NCBI RefSeq assembly: GCF_000170855.1 | Contig: NZ_ABCQ01000027.1 | Location: forward strand, 1 to 55,001 | Length of the DNA: 55,001 nucleotides | Source: Moritella sp. PE36 | GTDB taxonomy: Bacteria > Pseudomonadota > Gammaproteobacteria > Enterobacterales > Moritellaceae | Direction of reading: 5' to 3' | Notes under the pieces: generated by a model | Told to the model about the DNA's origin: nothing | The model's input: only the letters and a program-made list of their open reading frames with translations | Databases searched by the model: none | Translations under genes and position numbers: made by a program | Shown: positions 8,658 to 16,481 of the stretch, one piece after another | Numbering within the stretch: position 1 is the stretch's first letter | Layout: each line of letters opens with the position of its first letter

Positions 8658-9230
8658 ATGACGTTTAAAAAACTAACCACCCTCGCGGCTATTCCCCTAC
8701 TGAGTTTCAGTCTGCATACTTTCGCTGATGAAGTGATTAATGATGATTTAATTATCAGTTCATCCCTGTGTGTCGGTATAGAGTGTGTCGACGGTGAAGA
8801 TTTTGGTTTTGATACTATTCGCTTAAAAGACGACAACCCACAGATCCGCTTTGTTGATACCAGTAGCACATCTTCATTTCCAAGCAATGATTGGTTAATG
8901 GGTGCTAACGATGATAGCAATGCCGGTTTACCCCACTTCTTTATCAAAGACGTGACTGGCGATAGTTTGGTATTACAATTAACGGCAGGTGAAAATGGGG
9001 GCGTGGCACTCGGTGCTGGCTCGACGTTAGAAGACAACAGCATCTCAGTGGGCTCTGTTGGTAATGAACGTAAAATTGTACACGTGGCGGCAGGGGTCAA
9101 TAATACTGATGCCGTCAATGTAGCGCAATTTAACCAATACAAAATTGACGTCGAGGTCGATATTGCCACTAAGGTTGACGATCTTAGCCTGCGCATTGAC
9201 GCGCTGATCACTCAAATTAAAGAACTGTAA
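8658..9230 (+). CDS. Secreted protein with a YadA-type neck, no membrane anchor (paralogue 1)
   Basis: A 190-aa protein with a signal peptide (basic MTFKK, hydrophobic core, cleavage likely after TFA, residue 23). Residues about 28-85 form a domain with the pattern [21 protein letters not shown], then [14 protein letters not shown]. Residues about 128-155 ([18 protein letters not shown], then TDAVNVAQ) match the neck of trimeric autotransporter adhesins. The C-terminus is a short heptad-like helix. A YadA C-terminal barrel is absent, so the protein should be released or periplasmic and probably trimeric. AAAGGA lies before the ATG. The next gene, 47 nt on, is a paralogue. Confidence 0.8.
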   Translation: MTFKKLTTLAAIPLLSFSLHTFADEVINDDLIISSSLCVGIECVDGEDFGFDTIRLKDDNPQIRFVDTSSTSSFPSNDWLMGANDDSNAGLPHFFIKDVTGDSLVLQLTAGENGGVALGAGSTLEDNSISVGSVGNERKIVHVAAGVNNTDAVNVAQFNQYKIDVEVDIATKVDDLSLRIDALITQIKEL

Positions 9231-9277
9231 CAGTTCCAAATACCCTTTTTATTGGAATTTGTTCAGGAGAATTAAAG

Positions 9278-10081
9278 ATGAGTAAACAGGTAATAAAAAC
9301 ACTCGCGCTTGTGGGTTTATTTAGTCTATCAAGCGGCGTTGCCAATGCCAGTGTGGTTAACGATGCTCAGTTGATTGAAGGCGACTTATGTGTCGGTTTT
9401 GACTGCGTCAATGACGAGAACTTTGATGGCGAACTTTTAAGATTAAAAGAAAACAACGTACACATTCGTTTAATTGATACTTCCTCTATCACCCAAGATC
9501 ATGAAAGCTGGAATATTGGTGCGAACGATAGCAGCAACGGCGGTAACGCCTACCTTAATCTGGAAGTGAAATCATTAACCCAAGATTCCTTGGTATTGAG
9601 TGATGGCACCGCGCCATTGTGGGATTGCAGTGTATTGCCACCGATTGATACTGGTGAGTTTATCCCTGCGGGTGAACCTTTCCTCACCCCGTATTCATGT
9701 GCACAAGTCTATGTATTTAGCCAAACACCGTATGCCAAATTTTCATCATTAAACGAAGGGGGTGGAGTCACCCTTGGCGTTAACAGCCAGCAAAAAAGTG
9801 ATGCAAATAGCGTGTCTGTGGGTAATAGCGAATTAACCCGTATGCTGGTCAATGTAGCCGCTGGAATTGCGGATACAGATGCACTAACCCAAGGTAATTT
9901 AATCTCGCTTGTTGCCGCTAACCAAGCGTTAGACGAACTCGATAAATTGGACAGAAAACTCGCTCGAATCGAAAGGTTCGTCGCTGTTCTCACTAAGTTT
10001 AAAGCGCGTTTCCCGTACTTTTATAACTTTGTTAAAAAGCATCGCTTGAAAAAACTAACCGCCGCAACATCAGGTTTATAA
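9278..10081 (+). CDS. Secreted protein with a YadA-type neck, no membrane anchor (paralogue 2)
   Basis: A 267-aa paralogue of the preceding product, with a signal peptide (cleavage likely after ANA, residue 24). It shares the N-terminal module (GDLCVGFDCVNDENFDGELL, then WNIGANDSSNGG) and the neck (SVSVGNSELTRMLVNVAAG, then ADTDALTQGNL). A 45-residue insert with two Cys (CSVLPPIDTG to YSCAQVYVF) lies between them, possibly closed by a disulfide. The C-terminus is a coiled coil (LDELDKLDRKLARIERF) followed by a basic tail (KKHRLKKL) and again has no barrel anchor. AGGAG precedes the ATG. Co-transcription with paralogue 1 is likely. The function is unknown; adhesion or a surface/matrix role is only an inference from the neck. 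Confidence 0.78.
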   Translation: MSKQVIKTLALVGLFSLSSGVANASVVNDAQLIEGDLCVGFDCVNDENFDGELLRLKENNVHIRLIDTSSITQDHESWNIGANDSSNGGNAYLNLEVKSLTQDSLVLSDGTAPLWDCSVLPPIDTGEFIPAGEPFLTPYSCAQVYVFSQTPYAKFSSLNEGGGVTLGVNSQQKSDANSVSVGNSELTRMLVNVAAGIADTDALTQGNLISLVAANQALDELDKLDRKLARIERFVAVLTKFKARFPYFYNFVKKHRLKKLTAATSGL

Positions 10082-10113
10082 TCGAACCCTTGTTATAAAA
10101 GAATAACACCGAT

Positions 10114-10142
10114 AAAGGACCGGGTTCATGCTCGGTCTTTAT
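10114..10142. terminator. Terminator between the secreted-protein pair and the sulfur-carrier operon
   Basis: AAAGGACCGGG and CTCGGTCTTT form an imperfect stem with a six-base loop between convergent genes, with T-rich sequence on the plus-strand side. Confidence 0.6.
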
Positions 10143-10164
10143 ATAGCCAGGTAGCTTGGGTATC

Positions 10165-11583
10165 TCAATAACGGATCAACTTATCATCGACCGCATCCGC
10201 CCAGGCTAAAATACCCCCCGTCAGATTAAACACATGCTTATAACCCTGAGCACTAAGCTGCTGACATACTTTCGCAGAGCGCCCGCCCAGCTTGCAATGA
10301 ACCACCAGTACTTGTTCGGTATTGAACTCCGCCATATGCACATCGATCTGTGCCATAGGTATATGCTGACTCGGCATTATTTTACAAATTTCGCGTTCAT
10401 AAGGTTCTCTCACGTCGATTAACACTAAGGGCTCCTTAGCATCCAACCACTGTTTCAATTCTTGCGGGCTGATGTCCTGATAACTGCGTGGTTCAGTACT
10501 GGTGGTGATACCACAAAATTGCTGATAATCAATCAATGCATGGATAGACGGTTGCTGACCACATAACGGGCAATCCGGATTTTTTTCAATCTGTAGATAT
10601 TCAAATTCCATTTTCAGTGCATCATACAGCAGTAACTTACCCGATAAGCTCTCCCCCATTTTGGTCAGCATTTTAATCGCTTCGGTCGCCTGAATTGAAG
10701 CGATAATCGCCGGCAATACCCCAAGCACACCACCTTCGGCACAAGAAGGCACTAACCCTGGCGGTGGCGGTGTTGGATAAAGACAGCGATAACAGGGCCC
10801 TTGTTGATAGTTAAACACAGTTGCCTGACCGTCAAAGCGGAAAATACTGCCGTAAATATTCGGTTTGTTCAGTAATACACAAGCATCATTCACTAAATAA
10901 CGGGTGGGAAAATTATCGGTACCATCAATCACCAGGTCATAAGGTTCCATCAACTGCATGGCATTAGCACTGGTCAGTAGCTCGGCATAACAACTGATTT
11001 TAATATAAGGATTAAGCTGACGCAGACGTGCCGCGGCACAATCTACTTTCGGCTTGCCGATATCATCGATGGTATACAAGACTTGCCGTTGCAAATTAGA
11101 TTCATCGACAACGTCATTATCCACTATACCTAAATGGCCAACCCCCGCCGCAGCAAGATACAAACCCAACGGGCAGCCTAACCCACCCGCGCCAATAATT
11201 AAAATACTGGAGGATTTTAACGACTCTTGCCCTTCAATACCCATTTCGGGCAACATGATATGGCGGCTGTAACGACTCAACTCCAGCGCAGATAAACGGC
11301 TGTCACTACCACCCGCAATTGCCGGCACGATACGCAGTTCACTGCCTTGGTGTAAACGGGTATTTAATCCTTGCTGCTGGCGAATATCGACCTTGTCGTG
11401 AAATAGATTGACGAAATTACGCAGCTGTCCGCTGTCATCCATGACTTGTAATTTCAGATCTGGATACAGAATAAATAGCTGTTCAAGTGCCGTCGAAACA
11501 CTGTCGGCTTCAACCTCTACGGCACTGCTATTATCGGTAAAACGTCGCAACGGGGATGGGATTTTTAGCGTCACTGTCATCAT
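10165..11583 (-). CDS. Fusion of ThiS/MoaD-like sulfur carrier, E1-like adenylyltransferase and rhodanese
   Basis: A 472-aa three-domain protein. Residues 1-92 are a beta-grasp ThiS/MoaD/CysO-like carrier that ends in the required Gly-Gly (AIAGG, residues 91-92), here internal. Residues about 96-350 are a MoeB/ThiF/MoeZ adenylation domain with the nucleotide loop GAGGLG (131-136), ESNLQRQ, zinc pairs CYRC (264/267) and CPLC (338/341), and the catalytic-type Cys281 in PSCAEGG. Residues about 368-472 are a rhodanese with active Cys430 in HCKLGGRS. The last two domains match mycobacterial MoeZ, which adenylates and thiocarboxylates CysO. The start at 11583 has GGGAG inside the JAMM gene and lies 1 nt after its stop, so translation is probably coupled. 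Third gene of the operon. Confidence 0.9.
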   Translation of the reverse strand: MMTVTLKIPSPLRRFTDNSSAVEVEADSVSTALEQLFILYPDLKLQVMDDSGQLRNFVNLFHDKVDIRQQQGLNTRLHQGSELRIVPAIAGGSDSRLSALELSRYSRHIMLPEMGIEGQESLKSSSILIIGAGGLGCPLGLYLAAAGVGHLGIVDNDVVDESNLQRQVLYTIDDIGKPKVDCAAARLRQLNPYIKISCYAELLTSANAMQLMEPYDLVIDGTDNFPTRYLVNDACVLLNKPNIYGSIFRFDGQATVFNYQQGPCYRCLYPTPPPPGLVPSCAEGGVLGVLPAIIASIQATEAIKMLTKMGESLSGKLLLYDALKMEFEYLQIEKNPDCPLCGQQPSIHALIDYQQFCGITTSTEPRSYQDISPQELKQWLDAKEPLVLIDVREPYEREICKIMPSQHIPMAQIDVHMAEFNTEQVLVVHCKLGGRSAKVCQQLSAQGYKHVFNLTGGILAWADAVDDKLIRY

Positions 11584-11584
11584 A

Positions 11585-12010
11585 TTAATCTCCCGGATTA
11601 ATAACTTCCTGATGGAATTCACTGCGATCATCGCTCAATTGCCACGACCGATAACTGCGCACGCGACCCGCAAACACAGCAATAATGATGTAACTGATGC
11701 CAGGCCAGGCATGTAACCGATCAAATTCAGAGGGTTGGTCAGGATGATCAGGGTGAGAATGGACAATACTAATGATGCTTTGTCCGTTGGCATCGGCCGT
11801 ATCTTCGGCTAATTGATAGGCCATGGGATCAATAAGAAAACGCCGCTGTTGATTGTGCCCGTGATCATTGTCACAGGGGATATAATAATCGCCCTTAGCC
11901 ACGCCAGCTGCGTATGAACCAATAATAAAGCCACAACTCTCATTGGGAAAACAAGACTCAGCCTGATCCAGTATCGCTGACTTGATCGCATCATTAATTT
12001 CAATCGTCAT
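11585..12010 (-). CDS. JAMM (M67) metalloprotease, Mec/QbsD-like
   Basis: A 141-aa JAB1/MPN/Mov34 zinc protease with a complete JAMM motif: Glu24 in NESCGFIIG, His84 and His86 in HSHP, the conserved Ser94 and Asp97 in QPSEFD. Bacterial relatives act on ubiquitin-like sulfur carriers: Mec of Mycobacterium releases cysteine from CysO, and QbsD-type enzymes trim carrier tails to expose Gly-Gly. The ATG at 12010 overlaps the cysM stop as ATGA; a GTG at 12019 would add three residues. It is the middle gene of the operon. Likely jobs here are cutting the carrier from the E1 fusion, releasing the sulfur-loaded product, or both. Confidence 0.9.
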   Translation of the reverse strand: MTIEINDAIKSAILDQAESCFPNESCGFIIGSYAAGVAKGDYYIPCDNDHGHNQQRRFLIDPMAYQLAEDTADANGQSIISIVHSHPDHPDQPSEFDRLHAWPGISYIIIAVFAGRVRSYRSWQLSDDRSEFHQEVINPGD

Positions 12011-12900
12011 GATTGCCACAATCCCGTACTGAAATAACGCTCGCCACTGTCACACATTAAGGTGGTCACGACTCCCTCTGACAGCTCCGCCATTAATTTA
12101 CAGCAGCCCGCAAGGTATGCCCCCGACGATTGCCCGACAAAATAACCTCGACGGGCCATAGTAAGACACATGCTTTTGGCTTCATTGGCGCTCACATCAA
12201 GCCAACGATCAACCAAAGAACCGTCAAAAATTTTCGGTAAGATATCTTCTTTTTCGCCCAAGGGTTTCAGGCCTTCGATACCCGGCCAACGCTCGGGGCG
12301 AATACCCACGATGACAACCGCCGGATACTTGGCTTTTAGCCGCCTAGCGATGCCCGTTAAGGAGCCGCCAGTGCCGACACCACAGACAAAATGGGTAATG
12401 GGACCTGATACCTGTTCGATGAGTTCCGCGCCTGTGCCATGGTAATGTGCAAGCACATTGGCTTGATTACTGTATTGGTCAGCAAAGAAATATTTATCTG
12501 GTGAGTTGGCATATAATTCATGCACATGACGAATGGCTTGATCGTAACCTTCTAACGCATCGGTCTCGATCAGCTGCGCACCATGGGCTCGCAGACGCAT
12601 TTTTCTTTCGTTGCTGGCATTGTCGGGGATCACGATGTTGACCGCATAGCCGAGCGCTGCGCCAATCATGCTGTAAGAAATACCGGCATTACCGCTACTG
12701 GAATCGAGAATTATTTTACCTGGTTGTAACAGGCCGTCTTCAATGGCGCGCGTTAGGATCAGTTTCACCGAGCGGTCTTTAAGTGAACCGCCGGGATTCA
12801 TCCACTCGGCTTTAGCAAACAAGCTGACACGCTCAGGCTGTGGGCTTAGAAAGCTCAGATTAATTAACGGCGTATTACCAATTAAATCTAGCAGTTCCAT
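12007..12900 (-). CDS. Cysteine synthase family protein, CysM-like
   Basis: A 297-aa fold-type II PLP enzyme of the cysteine synthase/cystathionine beta-synthase family. It shows the PLP lysine Lys41 in GGSLKDRS, the substrate loop SSSGNAG (67-73) and the phosphate loop GTGGSLTG. The region IRPERWPGIEGL is nearer to CysM than to CysK. Expected reaction: an activated serine (O-acetylserine or O-phosphoserine) plus a sulfur donor gives cysteine. Linked to a JAMM protease and a carrier/E1 fusion, the donor is probably a protein thiocarboxylate, as in the mycobacterial CysM-CysO route. The ATG at 12900 has GAGAG upstream; the longer frame to 12996 lacks support. The rest of the operon overlaps it. 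Confidence 0.88.
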   Translation of the reverse strand: MELLDLIGNTPLINLSFLSPQPERVSLFAKAEWMNPGGSLKDRSVKLILTRAIEDGLLQPGKIILDSSSGNAGISYSMIGAALGYAVNIVIPDNASNERKMRLRAHGAQLIETDALEGYDQAIRHVHELYANSPDKYFFADQYSNQANVLAHYHGTGAELIEQVSGPITHFVCGVGTGGSLTGIARRLKAKYPAVVIVGIRPERWPGIEGLKPLGEKEDILPKIFDGSLVDRWLDVSANEAKSMCLTMARRGYFVGQSSGAYLAGCCKLMAELSEGVVTTLMCDSGERYFSTGLWQS

Positions 12901-13014
12901 GGCGCTCTCAAATAACGTATTTAACGTCAAAGTTATCGATGAAAAATAGTGTTTATAAGTAGGAGAAAGTATAGTTGACGATAGAGCTAAGAACAAAGAA
13001 CGCGCTAATGCCGC

Positions 13015-13506
13015 CTATACCGAATAAACATAATCTAAGACTTCACGCTTCTTCGGCCCCTGAATGTGCCACTGCATCACCAGACTGTCGGCGTGTAATA
13101 CAAATGAGGCATCATAATTATCTGCCGCGCATTGATGTGATTGACGCGTGACTAATTCACCCTGGCCATTTTCAATAATATCAAACAAAAATACCGGTTT
13201 ATCCCAGCCAAAGCGCAAATGGGTTAAACGAATATGATCGCCTTCGAACTGCCACAAATATTGGTTATGCATCGACACTTTACGATCTGCTGTCATGTAA
13301 TAATCGCCACGCTCGATAGTTTCGATAATCGCGCCGGATCCAGGCTCGTCCGATTTAATGTCATTAACACTGGCACGGCGTTTAATTAAGCCCTGCCCTT
13401 CACCCTGCCAACCAGTGACAGAGTCATTGTCGGCATTGACCTTGAAACTAAATCTGTTCAAACGATTCAGTAGGGTCCACAAGTTAGTCAATGTTTGCAC
13501 TGTCAT
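13015..13506 (-). CDS. DUF6314-like protein
   Basis: A 163-aa soluble protein with no signal peptide. The C-terminal half has a recurring pattern I associate with DUF6314: HQCAADNYDASF, then MQWHIQGPKKREVLDYVYS. These are small beta-rich, lipocalin-like proteins of unknown role. It lies 114 nt upstream of the cysM-like gene on the same strand; the gap is AT-rich enough to hold a separate promoter, so membership of the sulfur-carrier operon is uncertain. It is divergent from bcp. Confidence 0.65.
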   Translation of the reverse strand: MTVQTLTNLWTLLNRLNRFSFKVNADNDSVTGWQGEGQGLIKRRASVNDIKSDEPGSGAIIETIERGDYYMTADRKVSMHNQYLWQFEGDHIRLTHLRFGWDKPVFLFDIIENGQGELVTRQSHQCAADNYDASFVLHADSLVMQWHIQGPKKREVLDYVYSV

Positions 13507-13653
13507 CTCCTTAAATACTATTTTTCACTGTTTTATCCATGTACTAAGTCCATTAATACCTATTTGTAATAGTCCTTGTCGAGATGGAAAAACTCCCGCA
13601 CAATAGTCACATACGATTTATTCATAATCTGTTAATAGTTAGGACTCATATTC

Positions 13654-14163
13654 ATGCAAACTTTAAAGTCTGGTGATAAAGCACCATCGTTTACTCTGCT
13701 CAATCAACATAATGAAAGCATTTCTCTTGATTCATTCGCAGGCAAAAAAGTCTTAGCTTATTTCTACCCAAAAGCAATGACGCCGGGTTGTACAACACAA
13801 GCCCAAAAACTACGTGATCATATCACAGCATTAACTGAGTTAAATGTAGTCGTAGTTGGCATCAGCCCTGATGAAGTGGAGCGCCTAACTAAATTCAGCG
13901 ACCGTGATGAATTAAACTTTAGCCTACTTTCAGACCCTGACCATGCAGTTGCAGACGGGTTCGGCGTTTGGGGCCTAAAGAAATTCATGGGTAAGGAGTT
14001 TGATGGTATCCACCGTCTGTCTTTCTTAATCGATGAACTCGGTACTATTGAACACGTATTCACTTCAGCATCGCTAAAAGCAGTGCCGTTAGAAGGCGAA
14101 TACAGCAAGTTTAAGACTAAAGAACATCACCAAGTAGTATTGGATTATTTAGCAGCTAAATAA
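13654..14163 (+). CDS. bcp: Peroxiredoxin, BCP/PrxQ type (1-Cys form)
   Basis: Thiol peroxidase that reduces hydrogen peroxide and organic peroxides in the cytoplasm. At 169 aa it is slightly longer than E. coli Bcp (156 aa). The peroxidatic Cys46 sits in YPKAMTPGCTTQAQKLRD. The position where E. coli Bcp has its resolving cysteine (CTVQACGLRD) is Gln here, so the enzyme appears to lack the usual intramolecular disulfide partner and must use another thiol. In E. coli bcp directly follows gcvR; here about 6 kb of other genes separate them. Confidence 0.92.
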   Translation: MQTLKSGDKAPSFTLLNQHNESISLDSFAGKKVLAYFYPKAMTPGCTTQAQKLRDHITALTELNVVVVGISPDEVERLTKFSDRDELNFSLLSDPDHAVADGFGVWGLKKFMGKEFDGIHRLSFLIDELGTIEHVFTSASLKAVPLEGEYSKFKTKEHHQVVLDYLAAK

Positions 14164-14202
14164 GCGGTTAATTAGTTTTTATAAATTAGAAGAATAACAA
14201 CA

Positions 14203-14254
14203 CAAAGCCAATAACGTTTGAGTATTTAATTACTCAAAGTTGTTGGCTTTTTTC
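14203..14254 (+). terminator. Terminator after bcp
   Basis: AAAGCCAATAACGTTTGAGTA pairs with TACTCAAAGTTGTTGGCTTT around a short loop, followed by TTTTTT. Long stem, 40 nt beyond the bcp stop. Confidence 0.9.
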
Positions 14255-14657
14255 GTTTTAAAAAAGTATTTAGAGCCGGGGGGAGTTAAAGCAGATGAAA
14301 CGTTTACTCCGAATCTATTAAAGGGAAAGGTTATTGCAAAAAAACCTCGAAAAATAGGTGGATAAAAACGGTCAAACGCCCTGTATTTATAGCATTAGAT
14401 CGAGTTAGTAATATCACGCACAAAGTGCAGAAATACGACCGCAAAGAATAACTTGCAACGTTTACAACAAGTTCCCCGCGTCGGACCTGATTAACTAGAT
14501 CAAATATCAAACTAAACCACTAAGAATCGACTAGTTATTGCGCAATAAATAGGCTGACCACCTTATTTTTGAGTATATTCAGCCATAAATTAAAATGATA
14601 AAGTCCCCAAAATAATTACCCTCACCCCTTTATTTTTTAATTATGAGAGACTTTCAT
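14255..14657. other. Gene-free stretch with a possible coding scrap
   Basis: No complete gene is visible. From 14299 to 14451 one plus-strand frame is open for 50 codons without a start, with the piece KRPVFIALDRVSNITHKVQK before a stop, possibly the tail of a decayed gene that I do not recognise. A GC-rich motif at 14272-14293 (AGCCGGGGGGAGTTAAAGCA) has an imperfect copy on the far side of the NHL-repeat gene (16604-16625). Confidence 0.35.
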
Positions 14658-16313
14658 ATGTCCATAATATTCCAACGCTTAATAAAAAGTGCTGGCCTTA
14701 TACTAATATTTTTTGCTGCAAATGCTTCGGCGTGGACCAATGGCCAGAATGCAACGTATGTAATAGGTCAGCCTGATTTTGTAACCGGTTCATCAGGAAC
14801 AAGTGCCACCACGTTAAATAACCCGAGAGATGCTGCACTCGATATTATTAACCAGAAACTTTATATTGTGGATAAAGACAACAACCGCGTACTTCGTTTT
14901 GCATACCCGATAACCTCAAATCAGCCGGCAGCAGAGCTGGTTTTCGGCCAACCGGATTTCGTTTCTGGAAGTATTCCTGCGAGTGCCGGACAAAATACTT
15001 TTAATAATCCTTTCGCTATTACTGTTGATGCAACTGGACGTCTGTGGGTCTCGTCGGAAGACCATAGAGTCGTATGGTTTAATAACGCCCACATGATAAG
15101 TGCTAACCAACCAGATGCAGACGGAGTGCTAGGCCAGCCTGATTTTACTTCAAGTACATCCGGAGTCACACAAAATAACACGTTTCGCCCAATGGGCATT
15201 GATGTGGATGCCAATGGCGTACTTTATGTCTCCGATACTTTCAACCACCGAGTCTTATGGTTTAACAATGCCGCCGAAAAAGCGAATGGCGCAGATGCAG
15301 ACGGTGTGCTGGGTCAGCCTGATTTTGTAACAAATACAGCTACAATCACCAAGTCCAGCATGAACAGACCCGTTGGTTTACGTGTCTTTGGGTCAACGCT
15401 GTTTGTTGGTGATCGATCCAATGGCCGCGTTTTGCGCTTTGATAATGCGGCTTTCAAAGCGAACGGTGCTGACGCAGATGCTGTTCTCGGACAGGCTGAT
15501 TTCACAACCAACGTAGGTACAATCACCCAAAGTACTCTTGAATACCCAGGTAAAATGGCCATTGATGGCTCCGGAAAACTTTACGTCTCCGACGGATACA
15601 ACGCAGATAGGGTAATTATTTTCGACAACGCTCTATCCAAGGCAGACGGGGCGGATGCAGATAATGTTATTGGTCAGTTTGACTTCACATCTTCGGGGAG
15701 TGATATTACCCAAAACCGCCTAAATATGGACTCCCATGGCGGCGGCCTTGCTTTGGACAGCAGCAGCAACACTCTGCTTGTAAGTGATGATAATAATAAC
15801 CGTATTATGGTTTTTAAGTCCACAATTACAGGGCCAGAGTTTAACTTGAAAGCAGGAGCTAATTATCTTCCAAGTGGCAGCAGTGTTGATTTTGGAAAAG
15901 AACAATCAGATATAATATTCACTATCGAAAACCCAGGCAGTTTGGATCTTGTACTCGACGGCTCACCTAAAGCACATATAACAGGAACAAATGCTGATCA
16001 GTTTTTAGTAGTGACACAACCGACTTCACCCATAACAACGTTAAGCAACTCTACCTTTAAAGTCAGATATCAGCCAACCGTTCTTGGAGCAGCAACCGCA
16101 ACCATAACGATTACGAATGATGATAGTGATGAAAGTTCTTTTATGCTAACGCTTTCTGGAAATGCAATTACAACAGTCGATATTGCTACTAATACTGATA
16201 CTAATAATTCTATTTCTGGTGGTTCAATTGACTTTCGTTTCAGCTTGTTGATAGCAGTAGGACTGATGCTGCGAGTCTTGGGCCGACGTTATGTTAAACA
16301 AAACCAGGGTTAA
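14658..16313 (+). CDS. Secreted NHL-repeat protein with choice-of-anchor-D-like domain and GlyGly-CTERM-like tail
   Basis: A 551-aa exported protein. A signal peptide (about residues 1-25, ending ANASA) is followed by NHL-type beta-propeller repeats over residues about 25-385. Four of them share the unit GADADGVLGQPDF with a period of 59-61 residues (about 180 bp), with LYVSD and RVLWFNNA in between. Residues about 395-505 look like an Ig-like choice-of-anchor-D domain (VDFGKEQSDIIFTIENPGS). The tail SISGGSIDFRFSLLIAVG, then a basic end (GRRYVKQ), resembles the GlyGly-CTERM rhombosortase signal. The ATG at 14658 has GAGAG upstream; an ATG at 14643 does not. Ligand and role are unknown. The flanks look like an insertion. 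Confidence 0.75.
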   Translation: MSIIFQRLIKSAGLILIFFAANASAWTNGQNATYVIGQPDFVTGSSGTSATTLNNPRDAALDIINQKLYIVDKDNNRVLRFAYPITSNQPAAELVFGQPDFVSGSIPASAGQNTFNNPFAITVDATGRLWVSSEDHRVVWFNNAHMISANQPDADGVLGQPDFTSSTSGVTQNNTFRPMGIDVDANGVLYVSDTFNHRVLWFNNAAEKANGADADGVLGQPDFVTNTATITKSSMNRPVGLRVFGSTLFVGDRSNGRVLRFDNAAFKANGADADAVLGQADFTTNVGTITQSTLEYPGKMAIDGSGKLYVSDGYNADRVIIFDNALSKADGADADNVIGQFDFTSSGSDITQNRLNMDSHGGGLALDSSSNTLLVSDDNNNRIMVFKSTITGPEFNLKAGANYLPSGSSVDFGKEQSDIIFTIENPGSLDLVLDGSPKAHITGTNADQFLVVTQPTSPITTLSNSTFKVRYQPTVLGAATATITITNDDSDESSFMLTLSGNAITTVDIATNTDTNNSISGGSIDFRFSLLIAVGLMLRVLGRRYVKQNQG

Positions 16314-16404
16314 TCAGACTAAGAGAACTGAACAATCTAGAAATTAATAAGGATTACGCCACGCGTGACTTAAACAGTAATAATTGGCAGTGAATGCACT
16401 AATA

Positions 16405-16446
16405 GAAAAACAGCCATTACTTTGCAGTAATGGCTGTTTTTCTTTA
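16405..16446 (+). terminator. Terminator after the NHL-repeat gene
   Basis: AAAAACAGCCATTAC and GTAATGGCTGTTTTT form a perfect stem with a TTTGCA loop and a T-run. The flanking A-run allows use in both directions. Confidence 0.9.
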
Positions 16447-16481
16447 GAAATGAATCTTTATTAAGTTGAAACTATTCGCAA

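Noticed and set aside
8630-9211. Long minus-strand open frame (193 codons) opposite the first YadA-neck gene
   Set aside because: Its translation is Ser/Thr/Leu-rich without recognisable motifs, while the plus strand has a signal peptide, a ribosome site and a clear neck domain. It is a shadow.
12901-12996. N-terminal extension (possible targeting peptide) on the CysM-like protein
   Set aside because: The extra residues are not signal-like enough, there is no ribosome site, and the ATG at 12900 gives the family start MELLDLIGNTPL.
14299-14451. Possible transposase tail after bcp
   Set aside because: The 50-codon open stretch has no start and no motif (no DDE or HUH signature) that I can tie to a transposase; kept only as an unexplained scrap.
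15111-15680. 180-bp spaced repeats in the NHL gene as a possible satellite or CRISPR-like array
   Set aside because: The period is a multiple of three, the copies diverge mostly at synonymous positions and the frame stays open, so they are protein repeats.
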